DNA of 64,000 bases from Chitinophagaceae bacterium (GCA_019752045.1 JAIEMP010000005.1:248001-312000), one strand, 5' to 3'. Positions 1 to 8,722 are shown, numbered from the stretch's first letter. Notes: a model not told the origin generated them from the sequence alone. Translations and numbers: made by a program.

Positions 1-2018
1 GCTATGGTATAAGACGTTCCTCTCTCAGGTAAATTATTGGTAATGGCTTTCCATGTTTTACCGCCATCACTTGTTTTATAAACGTAGGGATGAAAATCGC
101 CGTAACGATGATGATTGAATGTAACATACGCCACATTCTTATCGTGCTGTGATGTGATGATGTGATTTACATACGTACGTTCCGGAACACCGGCTATATT
201 ATCAATCTTCATCCAATTATTACCGCCATCAGTTGTTACCTGTATCAATCCATCATCTGTTCCAACATAAATGGTGTTCTCATCAAACTTTGATTCAGCA
301 ATGGTTGTGATGTTGCCATAAATATCTGTTGAACTATTTTTTGCAACCGCATCCATGCTCCACACTTTTCCCATCACGGGTAATTTGTTGCGATCAATTT
401 GTCTTGTAAGATCAGGACTGATCACTTTCCATGTGTTACCACGATCATCTGTTCTGAATACTTTATTTGCAGCATGATAAAGACGTTTGTTATCATACTT
501 CGAAATTACCAATGGCGCATCCCAATTCCAGCGATAGGCTTCGCCTTCCGGTTCCTGTGGTTGAATAAATAAATATTCACCACTCTTTTTATCATAACGT
601 GTTAATGCACCATACTGCGCTTGTGAGTAAACAATATCAGGATTGCTTTGATCAATTTGTGATTCATAACCATCACCAAGGCTTGTGAAATACCAATCAG
701 AATTAAAAATTCCGTTTGCACTTAAAGTGCGTGATGGTCCGCCCAAACTAAAGTTATCCTGTGTGCCACCATGAATATGATAAAACGGAAATGCGTTATC
801 TGTTGCTACTTTGTAAAATTGAGTTACGGGTAAGTTGGCTTTAAAGTTCCAATTAGCTCCTTCATCAAAACTTTCATACACTCCACCATCGCAACCAACT
901 AAATAATGATCTGTGTTTTTAGGATTGATCCAGATCACATGATTATCGATATGTTTACTTTTTTCACCAAGAATGGAAAAGTTCTTTCCGCCATCTTTAC
1001 TTACGCCGAGATATACATTGATGATAAAAATTTTATTGACGTCTTTCGGATCGCAAAACAATTTCTGATAATAGTTGCCCGAAGTTGAATAACCGCTTTG
1101 TTTTTCCCAGCTTGCACCACGATCTTTACTTTTAAATACGCCGCCTTTGCCTTCGGTTGCTTCCACCACACAATACAGCACATCAGGATTTGCAGGTGAA
1201 TAGTTCAAACCTATTCTTCCAAGATCACCTGCAGGTAACCCGCTCATCATTTTGTTCCATGTTGCACCTCCGTCTGTACTTTTATACAAAGCTGATTCAG
1301 GTCCACCACCAATATAAGTAAACACTTTCCGCTGGCGTTGATGCGCTGCTGCATATACAATGTTTGGATGACGTGGATCAAGCATCACTTCATTAAAGCC
1401 GGTGTGCTCACTAACATTTAATACTTGTTTCCATGTTTTACCGCCATCGGTTGTTTTATAAATGCCACGTTCGCCACCACTATTCCAAACCGGGCCATAA
1501 GCTGCTACATAAACAATATCACCATTGGTTGGATCAATGGCAATACGACCAATATGTTCTGAATTTTTCAATCCAACATTCTTAAAACTCTTTCCTCCAT
1601 CTTCACTTTTGTACAAACCATCACCATAACCAACTACACGCTGATTATTATTTTCGCCACTCCCCACCCACACCACATTGGTATTAGTTGGATCAATAGC
1701 CAGACATCCAATGGCAAACGAACCTTCGCCATCAAAAATGGGTGTGTACGTAACACCTGCATTGGTTGTTTTCCAAACACCACCTGCAGCCGCAGCCACA
1801 TAATACTCACTGGTATTTTTTGGATTCACAGCAATATCTGCAATACGGCCCGATGTAATAGCAGGCCCCACACTTCTGAATTGCAAGCCACTCAGCAGCC
1901 CGCTGTTGAACACATCTTTCGGTTCTTCTTTAGCAGGAGCTGTTGTTTTCTTTTGTGCGTGTACTGTAAATGCAAAGACGAGCAGCAGCAATGTGCCGAA
2001 TAATTTTGAAACATTCAT
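1..2018 (-). CDS. Secreted VPS10/BNR-repeat beta-propeller protein (C-terminus outside window)
   Basis: Partial gene: the ATG and about 672 codons are in the window and the frame stays open to its left edge. The translation begins MNVSKLFGTLLLLVFAFTVH, a signal peptide ending near AQ. It continues with FRSVGPAITSGRIADIAVNP and many repeats of the type SDGGKTW, the Asp-box of sortilin/BNR propellers. Homologues in Bacteroidota are usually about 1000 residues and are annotated as VPS10-domain or 'glycosyl hydrolase' proteins. Catalytic activity is generally unproven, so an extracellular binding or scaffold role is as likely. It is transcribed away from the ankyrin gene behind it, with a gap of about 110 bases. 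Confidence 0.85.
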   Translation of the reverse strand, partial: MNVSKLFGTLLLLVFAFTVHAQKKTTAPAKEEPKDVFNSGLLSGLQFRSVGPAITSGRIADIAVNPKNTSEYYVAAAAGGVWKTTNAGVTYTPIFDGEGSFAIGCLAIDPTNTNVVWVGSGENNNQRVVGYGDGLYKSEDGGKSFKNVGLKNSEHIGRIAIDPTNGDIVYVAAYGPVWNSGGERGIYKTTDGGKTWKQVLNVSEHTGFNEVMLDPRHPNIVYAAAHQRQRKVFTYIGGGPESALYKSTDGGATWNKMMSGLPAGDLGRIGLNYSPANPDVLYCVVEATEGKGGVFKSKDRGASWEKQSGYSTSGNYYQKLFCDPKDVNKIFIINVYLGVSKDGGKNFSILGEKSKHIDNHVIWINPKNTDHYLVGCDGGVYESFDEGANWNFKANLPVTQFYKVATDNAFPFYHIHGGTQDNFSLGGPSRTLSANGIFNSDWYFTSLGDGYESQIDQSNPDIVYSQAQYGALTRYDKKSGEYLFIQPQEPEGEAYRWNWDAPLVISKYDNKRLYHAANKVFRTDDRGNTWKVISPDLTRQIDRNKLPVMGKVWSMDAVAKNSSTDIYGNITTIAESKFDENTIYVGTDDGLIQVTTDGGNNWMKIDNIAGVPERTYVNHIITSQHDKNVAYVTFNHHRYGDFHPYVYKTSDGGKTWKAITNNLPERGTSYTI

Positions 2019-2129
2019 AACAGTTGGTTTTGAAAATGGATGAGAAAGGTAATAAAAATGCTGGCCATGCAGATGATCAATATTTCCATTTATATAATAG
2101 AGTTGCCAATCTTCATTCTTCTTATACAA

Positions 2130-2876
2130 TCAGGAACGTAAGTACCTGTTCGGGACATTCACAGATCTATAGTTAATATTGTACTGCTGTTTCAATAAGA
2201 TTGAAACAACCTCATGAATAATCTGTTCATTCCGATGCATTTGCGGCAACAACCCCATCATGGCATAACTGATTGGATTAACAGAAGGAATCAATGTTTC
2301 CCAAGGATATCCCTTCCCCCAGATAATTCCTTTCACTGTTATATCCAGCTTTGCGTCCTGCTCTAACAAAAAATGCATCATCTCTTTTGATTGATGATTG
2401 TTTTGATTTACCGTATGAAAGATGGGTGTTTGCCCGCCAAAGCCGATTTGATCTGTACCTGCGGCTGCATTTACATCCGCTCCATACTTTACCAACAGTT
2501 CAGCACAGGATACATGATTAAACTCTGCACATACATGCAATAGTGTTGCTTGTTCAAGCGGTGTGTAAGCTGCACGGAATGAAATTCGTTTTGAGGTAAC
2601 CGATGGATCTTTTTTTAGCTCTTCCTCCAGCATTGCTGTGTCATTCAACAATACAGCAAGTAAAGCGCTGTCATCAAACTGCAAACCGGCATCAACAAAG
2701 GCCTTTACACAATCGTTGAAACGGGGAGAGCGTGTATACTCATTCAGCAGTTCGTAAATAAGCGGTTGATTGTTGTGCAGGCTGTTTGCATCAAGTCCGT
2801 GTGCAAAACAATTGCGGATGCCATCAACGGCATGTAATTCAATGAAAGTAATTATATCGTCTTCTGCTAGATGCAT
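2130..2876 (-). CDS. Ankyrin-repeat protein
   Basis: A 248-residue soluble protein without signal peptide. The middle reads ATLLHVCAEFNHVSCAELLV then KYGADVNAAAG, followed by QTPIFHTVNQ and a second helix pair, which are clear ankyrin repeats (about residues 105-185). The N-terminal part, with GIRNCFAHGLDANSLHNNQP, looks like a degenerate repeat of the same kind. Ankyrin repeats bind proteins, and the partner cannot be read from the sequence. It sits 19 bases after a DUF1801 gene on the same strand, so the two may be co-transcribed. Probably cytoplasmic. Confidence 0.8.
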   Translation of the reverse strand: MHLAEDDIITFIELHAVDGIRNCFAHGLDANSLHNNQPLIYELLNEYTRSPRFNDCVKAFVDAGLQFDDSALLAVLLNDTAMLEEELKKDPSVTSKRISFRAAYTPLEQATLLHVCAEFNHVSCAELLVKYGADVNAAAGTDQIGFGGQTPIFHTVNQNNHQSKEMMHFLLEQDAKLDITVKGIIWGKGYPWETLIPSVNPISYAMMGLLPQMHRNEQIIHEVVSILLKQQYNINYRSVNVPNRYLRS

Positions 2877-2895
2877 GGTTCACTATTTACATTTA

Positions 2896-3351
2896 TCATC
2901 GTTTTAATTTTTGTTCATACAGACTGATCCACTCATCAGCCGACATTTTTGCAGCAAGTTCTCCAATGAGTTCAAAGGGGATATCTTCCGGTTTTTTGTA
3001 ACGCATACAGCTTTTGCCCATGTCTAACTTTTTGGGAGAAGCTTTTGCATGTGCTGCAGTAAACCATTTCAGCAGGTTGGGGTTTGCGTATAAGCCCATA
3101 TGATACACGGCAATAAAATTCTTTTGCGAAGCAATGCACATAAATGGTAACGGGTCTTTGGGGTTGCAATGATAGCCCGCCGGATATTTAGAATGCGGAA
3201 CTGAAAAACCGATCATTCCATAGCTCATCATTTCTTTAAAACCGGGTGAGAGGTTTTTTTTGATGACAGTCCGTAGTTTTTTAAAAGCTGCCTGCCGTTC
3301 AACGGGCATTTCGGCAATATAATCTGTGGGGGTTGCAGCAGCAGATTGCAT
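2896..3351 (-). CDS. DUF1801 (YdhG-like) protein
   Basis: A 151-residue protein. The N-terminus reads TPTDYIAEMPVERQAAFKKL then RTVIKKNLSPGFKEMMSYGM, the typical start of the DUF1801/YdhG fold, followed by PFMCIASQKNFIAVYHMGLY. The length matches the family. Bacillus YdhG has been described as a frataxin-like iron chaperone, but that role is not general across the family and cannot be assumed here. It lies between a DinB gene (27 bases upstream) and an ankyrin gene on the same strand, a plausible three-gene operon. Cytoplasmic, no signal peptide. Confidence 0.85.
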   Translation of the reverse strand: MQSAAATPTDYIAEMPVERQAAFKKLRTVIKKNLSPGFKEMMSYGMIGFSVPHSKYPAGYHCNPKDPLPFMCIASQKNFIAVYHMGLYANPNLLKWFTAAHAKASPKKLDMGKSCMRYKKPEDIPFELIGELAAKMSADEWISLYEQKLKR

Positions 3352-3378
3352 AGAAGTTTATTTAGGTATTAAATGTAA

Positions 3379-3903
3379 CTAATCATTCAGTATTCTGAAA
3401 TAGGGAAGCCATGGCCCCATTGCATCTTTGTTTTGTTTGGCCAGCACTCTGGTGATCTGGGCAATATGTGTTAGGTCATGCGCTACCCATGCAGCCAATA
3501 AATTTTGCAGGGTTACTTTTCCTAAAGCAGGATGCATCCCCTCAAGCTCAAGATCTGTAACTGAAAGGTTGATTGATTTTAACCATTGTATATTTTCTCT
3601 TCTTTTCTCTTCAAATTCTTCCAGTAATTGCTTCATTGTTTTATCCTTGCTTTCTGTGTATTGGGCAAAGCGGTCGTAAGGAGTGAACGGTGTTTTTACT
3701 CCATCTGTTAAAATAATTTTTGCCCGTACTACCCAGTCAGTTCGCTCACCATGAATCAGATGGCCCAGCACATCAAACGGCGAAAACGTTTGCGGTCCTT
3801 CGTTTTGATGAACCCACTCATCGCTTAAGTTCAACAGTAATGTTTTCAGCACTCCCGGTGTGCGTTCCAGTAATGTTATGCTGCTGCTTAAACTGAATTG
3901 CAT
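3379..3903 (-). CDS. DinB-family (DinB_2) four-helix-bundle protein
   Basis: A 174-residue protein with the DinB metal site: His48 in DVLGHLIHGERTDW, and His142 and His146 in AAWVAHDLTHIAQITR. These three histidines usually hold a divalent metal. Some family members are thiol-dependent S-transferases (bacillithiol or mycothiol type), but the substrate of this one is unknown. First gene of a compact minus-strand run with the DUF1801 and ankyrin genes. No signal peptide, so cytoplasmic. Confidence 0.88.
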   Translation of the reverse strand: MQFSLSSSITLLERTPGVLKTLLLNLSDEWVHQNEGPQTFSPFDVLGHLIHGERTDWVVRAKIILTDGVKTPFTPYDRFAQYTESKDKTMKQLLEEFEEKRRENIQWLKSINLSVTDLELEGMHPALGKVTLQNLLAAWVAHDLTHIAQITRVLAKQNKDAMGPWLPYFRILND

Positions 3904-4086
3904 GATGAAATGATTATCAATGAAAAAATAAACTAACTCCGCTGATTGTAAAGTGTCTTAAAAGGATATTAGAAGATATTCAACTACAATTTGTCACCAG
4001 AAGCAACAGGACTTAAGTACAACAGAAAAGTCGTATAAATATCCTTAAAAGATGAAGTGCATCGTATAACAACTACAAGGAAGCAC

Positions 4087-4308
4087 ATGAAAACAGTACA
4101 GTTGAATCCGTCTTTGTTCTATTTTTTTGCGCTTTCATGTGTCGCATCTTTGTTCTGCAATTGTGATAGAGTATCAGCAAAAGAAACGATCATCGAAAAA
4201 CCAAAAATAAACCAAATCCAATCCTTAGAAAGACCTGCATCTGCAACTGTTTTCACTTCAGCTACCTCTGAAACCCAAAATATGCAAAAACAGGTTTTGA
4301 AAAGATGA
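4087..4308 (+). CDS. Small putative secreted protein or lipoprotein
   Basis: A 73-residue frame starting MKTVQLNPSLFYFFALSCVA and continuing SLFCNCDRVSAKE. This is a basic start, a hydrophobic core and a Cys-containing cleavage region, followed by a Ser/Thr-rich mature part with no recognisable domain. An AAGGA sequence precedes the ATG by 3 bases, and a terminator-like hairpin follows the gene on the same strand. These two signals make it a real gene more likely than a chance frame. It stands alone between minus-strand genes. Function unknown. Confidence 0.5.
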   Translation: MKTVQLNPSLFYFFALSCVASLFCNCDRVSAKETIIEKPKINQIQSLERPASATVFTSATSETQNMQKQVLKR

Positions 4309-4382
4309 CAGCAACCCGATTGACAGTTAATCCGTATCCCCTGAAGATCCAAACCCCACATTTTTTACCCAATAAGAAAATT

Positions 4383-4413
4383 ACCTGTTTTTCCAAACGG
4401 GTTTTTCTTTTTT
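4383..4413 (+). terminator. Intrinsic terminator after the small secreted gene
   Basis: ACCTGTTT and AAACGGGT form an 8-bp stem (one G-T pair) around a TTCC loop, followed at once by a T-rich tail. The tail follows on the plus strand, so it would end transcription of the small gene upstream before it runs into the convergent SRPBCC gene. Confidence 0.6.
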
Positions 4414-4912
4414 ATGCATTGACCATATTTTTTAATAACAGATTCCGGTTTCTTAAATCAATCCCGCCTTCGCATAAACTTTTCAGATTAGCTAAGTAAA
4501 AAGTCCAGCCCGTTTTACAACCTAGATGCCAGTAGTGCATACCCTGTTCATCGGTTGGTATGTTTTCCTGAGTCAACTCAACAATGGTTTCTCCCAATTC
4601 CTGTTGAATGGTTACGCTGCAATTGCCTGCTTTGCCAAAACTGAATTTGATAAAATTTTTTCCATTGCAATCAAGAATTCTTCCATGTTCAACCGTATCA
4701 TCATCCCAGCCATGCCACAGCCAGCGATATGTATCGCCCGGTTGCACAGGTTCTTCATCTGCTCTAATTTGAGCTTGTGCATTTTTAAATTCACTTAGCC
4801 GGAGGAACCAGTATTCCATACCTGCTCTGGTAGACCAGCACCGGTATAATGTTTCAACAGATGCATGCACGTTAATTCTTGTAACAAAGCGGCTCCAGTC
4901 GTACGTTTTCAT
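4412..4912 (-). CDS. SRPBCC/AHSA1-type START-like domain protein
   Basis: A 166-residue protein beginning MKTYDWSRFVTRINVHASVE, then TLYRCWSTRAGMEYWFLRLS, and ending TGWTFYLANLKSLCEGG. That is the usual beginning and final helix of the AHSA1/SRPBCC fold, a deep hydrophobic ligand cavity. The ligand is unknown. The ATG is preferred over the GTG one codon upstream. It starts 5 bases after the stop of the DUF6265 gene, so the two are almost certainly co-transcribed. The gene ends next to a plus-strand terminator. Confidence 0.85.
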   Translation of the reverse strand: MKTYDWSRFVTRINVHASVETLYRCWSTRAGMEYWFLRLSEFKNAQAQIRADEEPVQPGDTYRWLWHGWDDDTVEHGRILDCNGKNFIKFSFGKAGNCSVTIQQELGETIVELTQENIPTDEQGMHYWHLGCKTGWTFYLANLKSLCEGGIDLRNRNLLLKNMVNA

Positions 4913-4917
4913 CACAT

Positions 4918-5400
4918 TTATTTTTGTCGTGAGTAATAAAAAGTAGATTTTTTTTGCGGCATCGCCGGCCCTCCGTCAATTGTTGCCTGTAAAGAATCAG
5001 GATGGATCAGGGCATAAACAATCCTTTTTGGAAAATCATGCGCAGCATTCTCCGCTGTAAAACCATTGTTGCTGTGCGATGTAATGCGAAAGCTTACGGG
5101 TTGCTGATTGTTTTGATTAGCTGTTGTGGGTATATACAAAAACTGACGATCCCTGTATATCAGCTGAATATTTTCCAACAGCATTTTTTCACCGGTTGTT
5201 TTGTTGAGATAGCTTTCACCATCAAATGTACTGTCGTTGGTTTTTCTCCAGCTTTCGCTAATGATGCCGGTTTTTTTCTGCATCTGCCAGTTGCCTAATA
5301 ACCAGTTGAACGAATGGATTGATGTTGGGGTATATTTTTCTCCTGCGCTAAAAAAAATGCTTGCAACGAGTAGCAGTAAAATCGCTGATTTTCTGTTCAT
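4918..5400 (-). CDS. DUF6265-type secreted protein
   Basis: A 160-residue protein with a signal peptide (MNRKSAILLLLVASIFFSAG) and a mature part starting at FNWLLGNWQMQKKTGIISES, the conserved opening of DUF6265 proteins (LxGxW then ES/W). AAHDFPKRIVY further on also fits that small lipocalin-like family. Probably periplasmic or surface exposed. Function unknown in the family. It lies 3 bases from the VOC gene and 5 from the SRPBCC gene, inside a minus-strand run of small accessory proteins. Confidence 0.75.
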   Translation of the reverse strand: MNRKSAILLLLVASIFFSAGEKYTPTSIHSFNWLLGNWQMQKKTGIISESWRKTNDSTFDGESYLNKTTGEKMLLENIQLIYRDRQFLYIPTTANQNNQQPVSFRITSHSNNGFTAENAAHDFPKRIVYALIHPDSLQATIDGGPAMPQKKSTFYYSRQK

Positions 5401-5403
5401 GAT

Positions 5404-5790
5404 TTATGATTGTGGAATGGAATGAAAGGCAATTCGGTTTCCTTCTGTATCAATGATCACAGCCATGTATCCAAACTCAGGCGAGATCTGGGTTTTTGGT
5501 ACCATGATGGTTCCGCCCGCTGCTTCCACCTTATCCAGAATCAGTTGTACATCCGGATTTCCATTTAAATAAATCAGAGGGCCATCAGTTGCAGAAGGTT
5601 TGTGAAAGCCGCCGCTGTGAACAACAGCGCCACCAACACCAGTCATCATATCATCAATAGGAAACATACGCATTTTCAGATTGGGCGTATCAAAAACTGT
5701 CAGCTTCAATCCAAAAATGGTTTCATAAAAAGCGGTTGCTCTGTTTAAATCGGTTGCCGGAATTTCAAACCAGCTGATTGCATGCTCCAT
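5404..5790 (-). CDS. VOC-family (glyoxalase/bleomycin-resistance fold) protein
   Basis: A 128-residue protein starting MEHAISWFEIPATDLNRATA with FYETIFGLKL, the classic VOC opening. It ends FGYMAVIIDTEGNRIAFHS, the second half of the fold. An upstream ATG 13 codons earlier is in frame but lies before the conserved start, so the start at MEHAIS is preferred. VOC proteins bind metal and act on varied small molecules, and the substrate is unknown. It follows the rhodanese gene by 25 bases. Confidence 0.88.
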   Translation of the reverse strand: MEHAISWFEIPATDLNRATAFYETIFGLKLTVFDTPNLKMRMFPIDDMMTGVGGAVVHSGGFHKPSATDGPLIYLNGNPDVQLILDKVEAAGGTIMVPKTQISPEFGYMAVIIDTEGNRIAFHSIPQS

Positions 5791-5815
5791 ATTGTTTGTT
5801 TTAGGATTGAAAGAA

Positions 5816-6373
5816 TTATTTCTGTTCAATATAAAGTTTTTGATTGCATTGTTTTTCTTTTACCTGTTCTTTCCATACACTCATACCACCCTGCATATTG
5901 GTTACTTTTTTAAATCCATATTGATTGAGCATATAACTGGCCCTCGGGCTGCGGTGACTGTGAGAACAATACACAACAATTTCTGTATTCTTATACTTAC
6001 TTAATTCTGCCATCCGTTGCTCTAATTCCTGTATGGGAATATTGATGGCATTTTTTAAGCGGCCGAATTTTTCTTCGGCTGTTCCTTCAAACTCAGCTTT
6101 TGTTCTTACATCGAGCAGGATCACTTTTTTATGCGTTGTAACAAATGAACAAAGTTGTGCAGGCTCTACTTTCTTAAATACAACAGTTGACTTTTTTACC
6201 AATGGCATATGGCAATGCGTACAAGTTCCGGGAGCATTGTAAAGAGCAGCATCACAGTCTGCTCCACATGGGGTTCAAGTGTATTCATTTACTCTTTTAG
6301 CGTTTCCATCTGTAAATCCAAATACAGAAACGATTAACAGAACAAACGCAGTTATATAAATCTTCACTTTCAT
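5816..6373 (-). pseudogene. Rhodanese-domain protein with metal-binding N-terminus, interrupted by an in-frame TGA
   Basis: From the ATG at 6373 the frame gives a signal peptide (MKVKIYITAFVLLIVSVFGF), then RVNEYT, a TGA at 6275-6277, and TPCGADCDAALYNAPGTCTH, CHMPLVKK and a full rhodanese domain. The Cys pattern is that of small heavy-metal-binding domains that open EYTCTPCG. The TGA stands exactly where a Cys codon (TGT/TGC) is expected, with no frame change. The rhodanese part keeps its active-site loop CSHSHRS (Cys81 counted from the internal ATG at 6208). As annotated by simple gene calling, a 130-residue protein would start at that ATG but would lack export and the metal site. Explanations are sequence error, recent nonsense mutation or, least likely, selenocysteine. 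Confidence 0.7.
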
Positions 6374-6382
6374 GATTAAAAA

Positions 6383-7483
6383 TTATTGATTGATATCTTT
6401 TCCTTCTTTCAGTTTTGTAATAAAGCCATTGATGGTTGCCTTGGCTGCATCATTTGGTGCCTGTGCCAATGCTTTGTTTGCATAGCCCAATGCTTTTTTA
6501 AAATCGGCTGTAGCAGAATAATAAGACATGAACCCTGCATTTACTGCATATACATCACCGTTCTTTTTTTGGTTGGCCGTAAAAATTTCCAGAGCCCTGT
6601 CCGGTCTTTTTAAAGTGATTAACGAGCGGCCATAACCCATGTATTGATTGGGGTTTGCAAAGACCAGGGCTTCATTCATTGTTGAGTCGGCCTGAGCAAT
6701 CCTGTTCAGTTTTGTATAGTTGTTCGCAAGGTTATTTAATGTTGCAAATGTTTTTGTACCCGCTGCCCGCTGACTCCATGTTAATGCTTCTTCAAGATTG
6801 ATGTTTCTCGTTATACAATAGTTGGCTGCAGCTAATACATTTAACGCATTAAAACCTTTTGGACCCGTCAGTTGCTGTCTCAATCTTGCAAGTACAATAT
6901 TCTCAACATCCACATCTACTTTAAAAGGGATGGATAATTTTTCCCACTGTAATGCAATCACACAATATTTTTCTCTGTGCTCAATAAATTCATATTTCAA
7001 CCACTCTACACTTTTATCAAGCGGCACTGTTTTTACATTAATACGCAGGGCATCGTATTTTTCATCATAATAAAAACTGCCCCATGCATCCGTTTGATTG
7101 GAAAAAATAATGGTTGCATTGTCCGGGTTTAATGCAATGTGTAAACCATAAGTACCTGCTTTAATGTCTTTGCCTTCAACTTTTACATCGTGCTCAAAAG
7201 TAATGGTGGTGTTTTCATTTGCACCCGCACGCCAGGGTGCTGTATTTTTATTGGTAATAAAACTGCTTGTTGAAAACCCATAAGTAACAGGGTTACCATC
7301 ACCATAAATTTTTCCTTCCCGTTTATTTACATCGGGTCTTGAATAACTAAGCGTAATACTGGTAATGCCTACATCTTCAGTTAAAGTTGCTTTTGGGTTA
7401 TTGGCATTAGGCGGCAGATCTAATTGTGCATGTGCATTTATTGCGAATAATATGAGCGCAAAAAGCAGTGTAGTTTGTTTCAT
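6383..7483 (-). CDS. DUF2911 protein with C-terminal TPR-like region
   Basis: A 366-residue exported protein (signal peptide ending AINAHAQ). Residues 20-165 contain ITLSYSRPDVNKREGKIYGD, PWRAGANENTTITFEHDVKV and AGTYGLHIALNPDN, the hallmark motifs of DUF2911. Residues 230-360 are helical repeats (LNNLANNYTKLNRIAQADST, KKALGYANKALAQAPNDAAK) of TPR type. DUF2911 proteins are common secreted proteins of Bacteroidota with unknown function. The gene ends 9 bases before the rhodanese start, in an apparent operon running from the ankyrin gene at 8 kb down to 4.4 kb. Confidence 0.88.
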   Translation of the reverse strand: MKQTTLLFALILFAINAHAQLDLPPNANNPKATLTEDVGITSITLSYSRPDVNKREGKIYGDGNPVTYGFSTSSFITNKNTAPWRAGANENTTITFEHDVKVEGKDIKAGTYGLHIALNPDNATIIFSNQTDAWGSFYYDEKYDALRINVKTVPLDKSVEWLKYEFIEHREKYCVIALQWEKLSIPFKVDVDVENIVLARLRQQLTGPKGFNALNVLAAANYCITRNINLEEALTWSQRAAGTKTFATLNNLANNYTKLNRIAQADSTMNEALVFANPNQYMGYGRSLITLKRPDRALEIFTANQKKNGDVYAVNAGFMSYYSATADFKKALGYANKALAQAPNDAAKATINGFITKLKEGKDINQ

Positions 7484-7503
7484 ACTTCTTTTTTTATATA
7501 GTT

Positions 7504-8019
7504 TTATAAAGCAGTTCTTGTTTCTTTTAATCCTTTCGATTGAAGATACTCTGCTAATTCTTTCGCATCTTCACCACCACGGTTTGCATGATGGAGTAAC
7601 GTAAAGCCGTGAGCACCTCTTGCAAAAAGACAGGCCGGATAGGATTCAATGTAAGCCTTTACAATATTTGTTTTACCCAGCATCGTTAATACAAACAAAT
7701 TGGTTCTTGCTCCCTGCCCGATTGAATAGTTGGCAATTTCTTTATTGCCCACATGACCGGCTCCTTCCAAACCTGTTTCAAAATCGCCGCCGCCCCAATC
7801 CCATGTGCAATAAATCAGTGTAGGAAATTCTGCAAGCAGTTGTTTTACCTTATCCAGATTATTATGACCTGCAGCAACAAAGTCTTTCACTTTTTCTGCC
7901 GGCACTGGATCGGCTTTTGGTTGATTTGCAGCAGGGGCTGTTTGCGAAGTGAGCAGAAACGGAGCAGCCATAATGCTGCCTGCGGCGATGGTCTGCTGCA
8001 AAAACGATTTCCGGTTCAT
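7504..8019 (-). CDS. Exported ankyrin-repeat protein
   Basis: A 171-residue protein when started at MNRKSFLQQTIAAGSIMAAP. That start gives a good export signal (Bacteroidota 'RKSFLQ' type, Tat-like but without a twin arginine). The frame is open upstream for 17 more codons but would bury the signal. The mature part has VKDFVAAGHNNLDKVKQLLA, the next repeat TMLGKTNIVKAYIESYP, and HGFTLLHHANRGGEDAKELA, which are ankyrin repeats. Likely periplasmic binding protein, partner unknown. First gene of the minus-strand run with DUF2911, 20 bases away. Confidence 0.78.
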   Translation of the reverse strand: MNRKSFLQQTIAAGSIMAAPFLLTSQTAPAANQPKADPVPAEKVKDFVAAGHNNLDKVKQLLAEFPTLIYCTWDWGGGDFETGLEGAGHVGNKEIANYSIGQGARTNLFVLTMLGKTNIVKAYIESYPACLFARGAHGFTLLHHANRGGEDAKELAEYLQSKGLKETRTAL

Positions 8020-8184
8020 GTACAAGCATTTCTTTAAAGTTCTGAATTTGAAACGGAGTTTTCTTTCCATTCATCACATATCAATTCAGGAACTGCCGGA
8101 TAAAAAAGATTTATTAGTTTGTCCGGAAATTGAACACAGCATCGTCATTTAATAAATCATTTCAAAACCAGTAAAACAAAAATT

Positions 8185-8536
8185 ATGGAAAAGTTTATGT
8201 TGATCTTTCAGGAAGAACTTAAAGGAACAAGCCCATCTCCTGATCAAATGGAACAGAGTATGGGCAAATGGTTTGCATGGATCGACAGCCTTGCAAAAGC
8301 CGGTAAATATGATAGCGGCGAACCTTTGTTACCCGGGGGGCAAAGTGATTAAAGGCAGTCATAAAAATGTAACTGATGGGCCGTTTAAAGAAGGCAAAGA
8401 AATTATTGGCGGCTACTTTATTGTGAACGCCGAAAATTATGATGAAGCCATTGCGTTATGCGAAGGATACCCTGATTATGAAACAGGTGGCAGTATTATA
8501 GTGCGGCAGGTACAGAAAATGGACATGCCCGCATAA
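8185..8536 (+). pseudogene. YCII/DGPF-family protein broken by a one-base frameshift
   Basis: The frame from the ATG reads MEKFMLIFQEELKGTSPSPD and continues to GEPLLPGG, then hits a stop after QSD. In the next frame the protein carries on as KVIKGSHKNVTDGPFKEGKE then IIGGYFIVNAENYDEAIALC, with the DGPF motif of the YCII family. The break falls in a run of six G (8335-8340); five G would restore one 116-residue protein. Genes of this kind are commonly placed beside the type of sigma factor found next. Either a sequencing or assembly slip, a phase-variable tract, or a real mutation. Confidence 0.85.
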
Positions 8537-8572
8537 CAGGTTATCGAACATTGAACATTATTGAGGAGATCT

Positions 8573-8660
8573 AAGCCGGGAAGTTGAGTGAAAATTATCA
8601 GCGAAGACAAGGGTTGGAGTAAATCAATTCATTCTCTCCGTCTTTCCGCCTTCCCGGCTT
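8573..8660. repeat. Inverted repeat between the YCII gene and the sigma factor
   Basis: AAGCCGGGAAG (8573-8583) is matched by a perfect reverse complement CTTCCCGGCTT (8650-8660) across a 66-base loop. The arms share GCCGGGAAG with the larger inverted repeat near 12.7 kb, so both may belong to one palindromic repeat family. Its presence here argues that the open frame upstream of 8723 is not protein coding. Confidence 0.6.
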
Positions 8661-8722
8661 TGCACAACTTTTATCAAGTCTTATTGATCAAAAGAAATCT
8701 TCTAAATTGCATAAAAGATGGA

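Noticed and set aside
6275-6277. Selenocysteine as the leading explanation for the TGA
   Set aside because: No convincing SECIS-like stem-loop was seen directly downstream, and no Sec genes are in the window. A point mutation or read error is simpler. Kept only as a stated alternative.
8588-8722. N-terminal extension of the sigma factor to the ATG at 8588
   Set aside because: The extension has no sigma-like sequence, overlaps an inverted repeat and makes the protein longer than the family. The GTG at 8723 fits family length.
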